DNA from: CAJBIL01 sp049295655
GTDB taxonomy: Bacteria > Pseudomonadota > Gammaproteobacteria > Burkholderiales > Rhodocyclaceae
DNA: 5,617 nt
Direction: 5' to 3'
Assembly (NCBI GenBank): GCA_049295655.1
Contig: JBAQRB010000144.1
Location: 1 to 5,617 of the forward strand
A program made the translations under genes and the position numbers. The notes below the pieces were generated by a model. It did not search any database. It saw nothing but the letters and a program-made list of their open reading frames with translations, and was not told where the DNA came from. Below, in pieces: positions 3,689 to 5,617 of this stretch (the stretch's first letter is position 1; every line of letters starts with the position of its first letter).

Positions 3689-5617
3689 GACGAGAGCTTG
3701 GAAATGTCGGCCACCCGGTTCATTGCGCCGTGCAGGGTGGCGAGCAGGCCGAGGCGGTTGGCGCGCAGCGCCGGGTCGTCGGCGTTGACCATCACCTCGT
3801 TGAAGAAGGTATCGACCGGCGCGCGCAGCGCGGCCAGCGATTGCAGCGCCGCCGCATAGTCGCCGCGGACGAAGGCCGCGTCGGCTTGCGGGCCGACTTC
3901 GCCGAGCGCGGCGGCGAGCGCGATTTCGGCGGCTTCGCCGAGCAGCGCGGCGTCGATCGTGGCTGGCACGTCGCCGTCGACCTTCTTCAGGATGTTGCCG
4001 ACGCGCTTGTTGGCGGCGGCCAGGCTGGCGGCTTCCGGCAGCGCGGCAAAGCTGCGCACGGCGGCCAGGCGCTTCGGGATGTCGCCGAGGCGCTGCGGGC
4101 GCTGCGCGACGACGGCATCGACTTCCTGCGCGCTGTAGCCCTGCTCGCGCAGGTTGCCGGCGAGGCGGTCGTAGATGAAGTCGGCGAGGAGGGTCTCGGC
4201 CGGCTTGAAGCCCTGCACCGTGGCAAAAGCCGCAGTGGCGAGCGCCAGCAGCTGGTCGAGCGCGAGGTCGAGATCGCCCTCGCTCAGCATGCGGATCGCG
4301 CCGAGCGCGTGCCGGCGCAGCGCGAACGGGTCCTTGTCGCCGGTCGGGATCTGGCCGATGCCGAACAGGCCGACCAGCGTCTCGAGCTTGTCGGCCAGCG
4401 CGACGACCATGCCGACGCGGCCGCGCGGCAGGCTGTCGCCGGCAAAACGCGGCTTGTAGTGGTCCTCGATGGCGTCGGCGATGTCGGTTGCCAGGCCGTC
4501 GTGCAGCGCGTAGTAGCGGCCCATGATGCCCTGCAGTTCGGGGAACTCGCCGACCATGTCGGTCAGCAGGTCGGCCTTGGCGAGCAGCGCGGCCTGTTCG
4601 GCCTGCAGCGCGAGGGCTTCACCGCCGAGCTGGCGGCCGATCGCGTTGGCGATCGCGCAGACGCGCTGCGCACGGTCGCCCTGCGTGCCGAGCTTGTTGT
4701 GGTAGACGACCTTGGCCAGGCCAAGAACGCGCGACTCGAGCGTCTTTTTGCGGTCCTGGTCGAAGAAGAACTTGGCGTCGGCCAGGCGCGGGCGGACGAC
4801 GCGCTCGTTGCCGCCGATCACCGCGCTCGGGTCGATGGGGCTGATGTTGCTGACGACGAGGAACTGGTTCGAGAGCTTGCCCGAATTTTCCACACTGTCG
4901 TCGAGCAGCGGGAAATACTTCTGGTTGGCCTTCATCGTCAGGATCAGGCATTCCTGCGGCACGTCGAGGTATTCGACCTCGAACTGGCCGACCAGCACAT
5001 TCGGGCGTTCGACCAGCGCGGTCACTTCGTCGAGCAGCGCTTCGTCGTCAATCGGCTTCAGGTTGGGGCCGGCTTTCAGCGCGGCTGCCTGCAGCTGGCG
5101 CGCGATCTCGGCGCGGCGTTCGGCGAAGCTCGCGATCACTGCGCCGTCGGCGGCCAGCTTGGCGGCGTATTCGTCGGCGTCGTCGATGATCACCGGATCG
5201 ACGCGCGCTTCGAAGCGGTGGCCGTGCGTCGCACGGCCTGCGGTCAGTCCGAGGACGGCGAGCGGAACGATCTCGGCGCCGTGCAGCGCGACGAGTCCGT
5301 GCGCCGGGCGGACGAACTTGACGCTGCTCCAGCCGTCGGCCAGCTGGTAGGTCATCATCTTGGGGATCGGCAGCGCGGCGAGCGCGGCTTCGAGCGCCTT
5401 CTGCAGGCCGTCGGCGAGCGTCGCGCCGCGCGCCAGGCTGTCGTAGAACAGGATCTCGGCCTTGCCGTCGGATTCGCGGCGCAGTTGCGGAACGATCGAG
5501 GCAGCGGCGCCCGCATCTACGCCCAATCCGGCCAGTTTCTTCAACAGCGCCGGCGTCGCGTTGCCGGCGGCGTCGATGCCGACGGCGGCCGGCATCAGCT
5601 TCTGGCTCACCTGCCGG
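3685..5617 (-). CDS. glyS: Glycine--tRNA ligase beta subunit (5' end beyond window)
   Basis: GlyS is the beta chain of the bacterial heterotetrameric glycyl-tRNA synthetase; with the catalytic alpha chain GlyQ it charges tRNA-Gly. About 643 codons are present and the frame is open to the window edge. Numbering from 5610, typical stretches are WSSVKFVRPAHG (94-105), ATHGHRF (127-133), ANQKYFPLLD (228-237), RLADAKFFFDQDRKK (275-289), VVYHNKLGTQGDR (301-313), ALHDGLA of the HD-like region (368-374), LADKLETLVGLF (405-416) and DPFALRRHALGAIRML (427-442). The C-terminal part is the tRNA-binding DALR-type domain. Full-length GlyS is about 690-720 residues, so roughly 50-75 N-terminal residues are missing. 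The GTG at 5610 is an internal valine, not a start. glyQ is expected just right of the window. Confidence 0.97.
   Translation of the reverse strand, partial: RQVSQKLMPAAVGIDAAGNATPALLKKLAGLGVDAGAAASIVPQLRRESDGKAEILFYDSLARGATLADGLQKALEAALAALPIPKMMTYQLADGWSSVKFVRPAHGLVALHGAEIVPLAVLGLTAGRATHGHRFEARVDPVIIDDADEYAAKLAADGAVIASFAERRAEIARQLQAAALKAGPNLKPIDDEALLDEVTALVERPNVLVGQFEVEYLDVPQECLILTMKANQKYFPLLDDSVENSGKLSNQFLVVSNISPIDPSAVIGGNERVVRPRLADAKFFFDQDRKKTLESRVLGLAKVVYHNKLGTQGDRAQRVCAIANAIGRQLGGEALALQAEQAALLAKADLLTDMVGEFPELQGIMGRYYALHDGLATDIADAIEDHYKPRFAGDSLPRGRVGMVVALADKLETLVGLFGIGQIPTGDKDPFALRRHALGAIRMLSEGDLDLALDQLLALATAAFATVQGFKPAETLLADFIYDRLAGNLREQGYSAQEVDAVVAQRPQRLGDIPKRLAAVRSFAALPEAASLAAANKRVGNILKKVDGDVPATIDAALLGEAAEIALAAALGEVGPQADAAFVRGDYAAALQSLAALRAPVDTFFNEVMVNADDPALRANRLGLLATLHGAMNRVADISKLSS

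Noticed and set aside
5608..5610. GTG as the start of glyS
   Set aside because: The frame stays open to the window edge, the encoded protein lacks the N-terminal part of the GlyS family, and the following residues match an internal region.

Overview
The window looks like a high-GC proteobacterial chromosome, most likely a betaproteobacterium. The Rhodocyclales (Azoarcus/Dechloromonas type) fit best, but that is inferred from gene order and composition and was not tested by a search. A separate glycyl-tRNA synthetase beta chain, a heptose-phosphate phosphatase and an acyltransferase indicate a Gram-negative cell that makes lipopolysaccharide.

From the right edge to about position 627, everything is one tightly packed minus-strand operon: glyS (its 5' end lies outside the window), gmhB, a PlsC-family acyltransferase, a YgjP-type metallohydrolase, gloA and an FmdE-like protein. 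The first three genes are joined by 4-base ATGA stop/start overlaps. The acyltransferase and metallohydrolase genes overlap by 17 bases. The last two joints are gaps of 10 and 4 bases. The operon therefore combines translation (glyS), LPS inner-core precursor synthesis (gmhB), phospholipid acylation (plsC-like), a putative hydrolase, methylglyoxal detoxification (gloA) and one protein of unknown role.

The left 620 bases differ. Positions 421-626 are intergenic and hold a candidate minus-strand promoter, a GC-rich stem-loop and a short palindrome. Next comes a small minus-strand gene (171-404) of about 48% GC, against about 70-75% in sampled operon blocks. It encodes a 77-residue protein with two predicted membrane segments, has a good ribosome binding site and is not a family I recognise. 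Positions 1-120 are the 3' end of a group II intron on the plus strand: the last codons of its reverse transcriptase/maturase, a textbook 34-nt domain V, and a domain VI ending near 120. The intron is convergent with the small gene, and its 3' junction lies 50 bases past that gene's stop codon. The maturase tail appears to carry a one-base frameshift.

The operon is ordinary housekeeping sequence. The accessory content is the intron and the small membrane-protein gene. I saw no CRISPR array, tRNA, rRNA or convincing factor-independent terminator.
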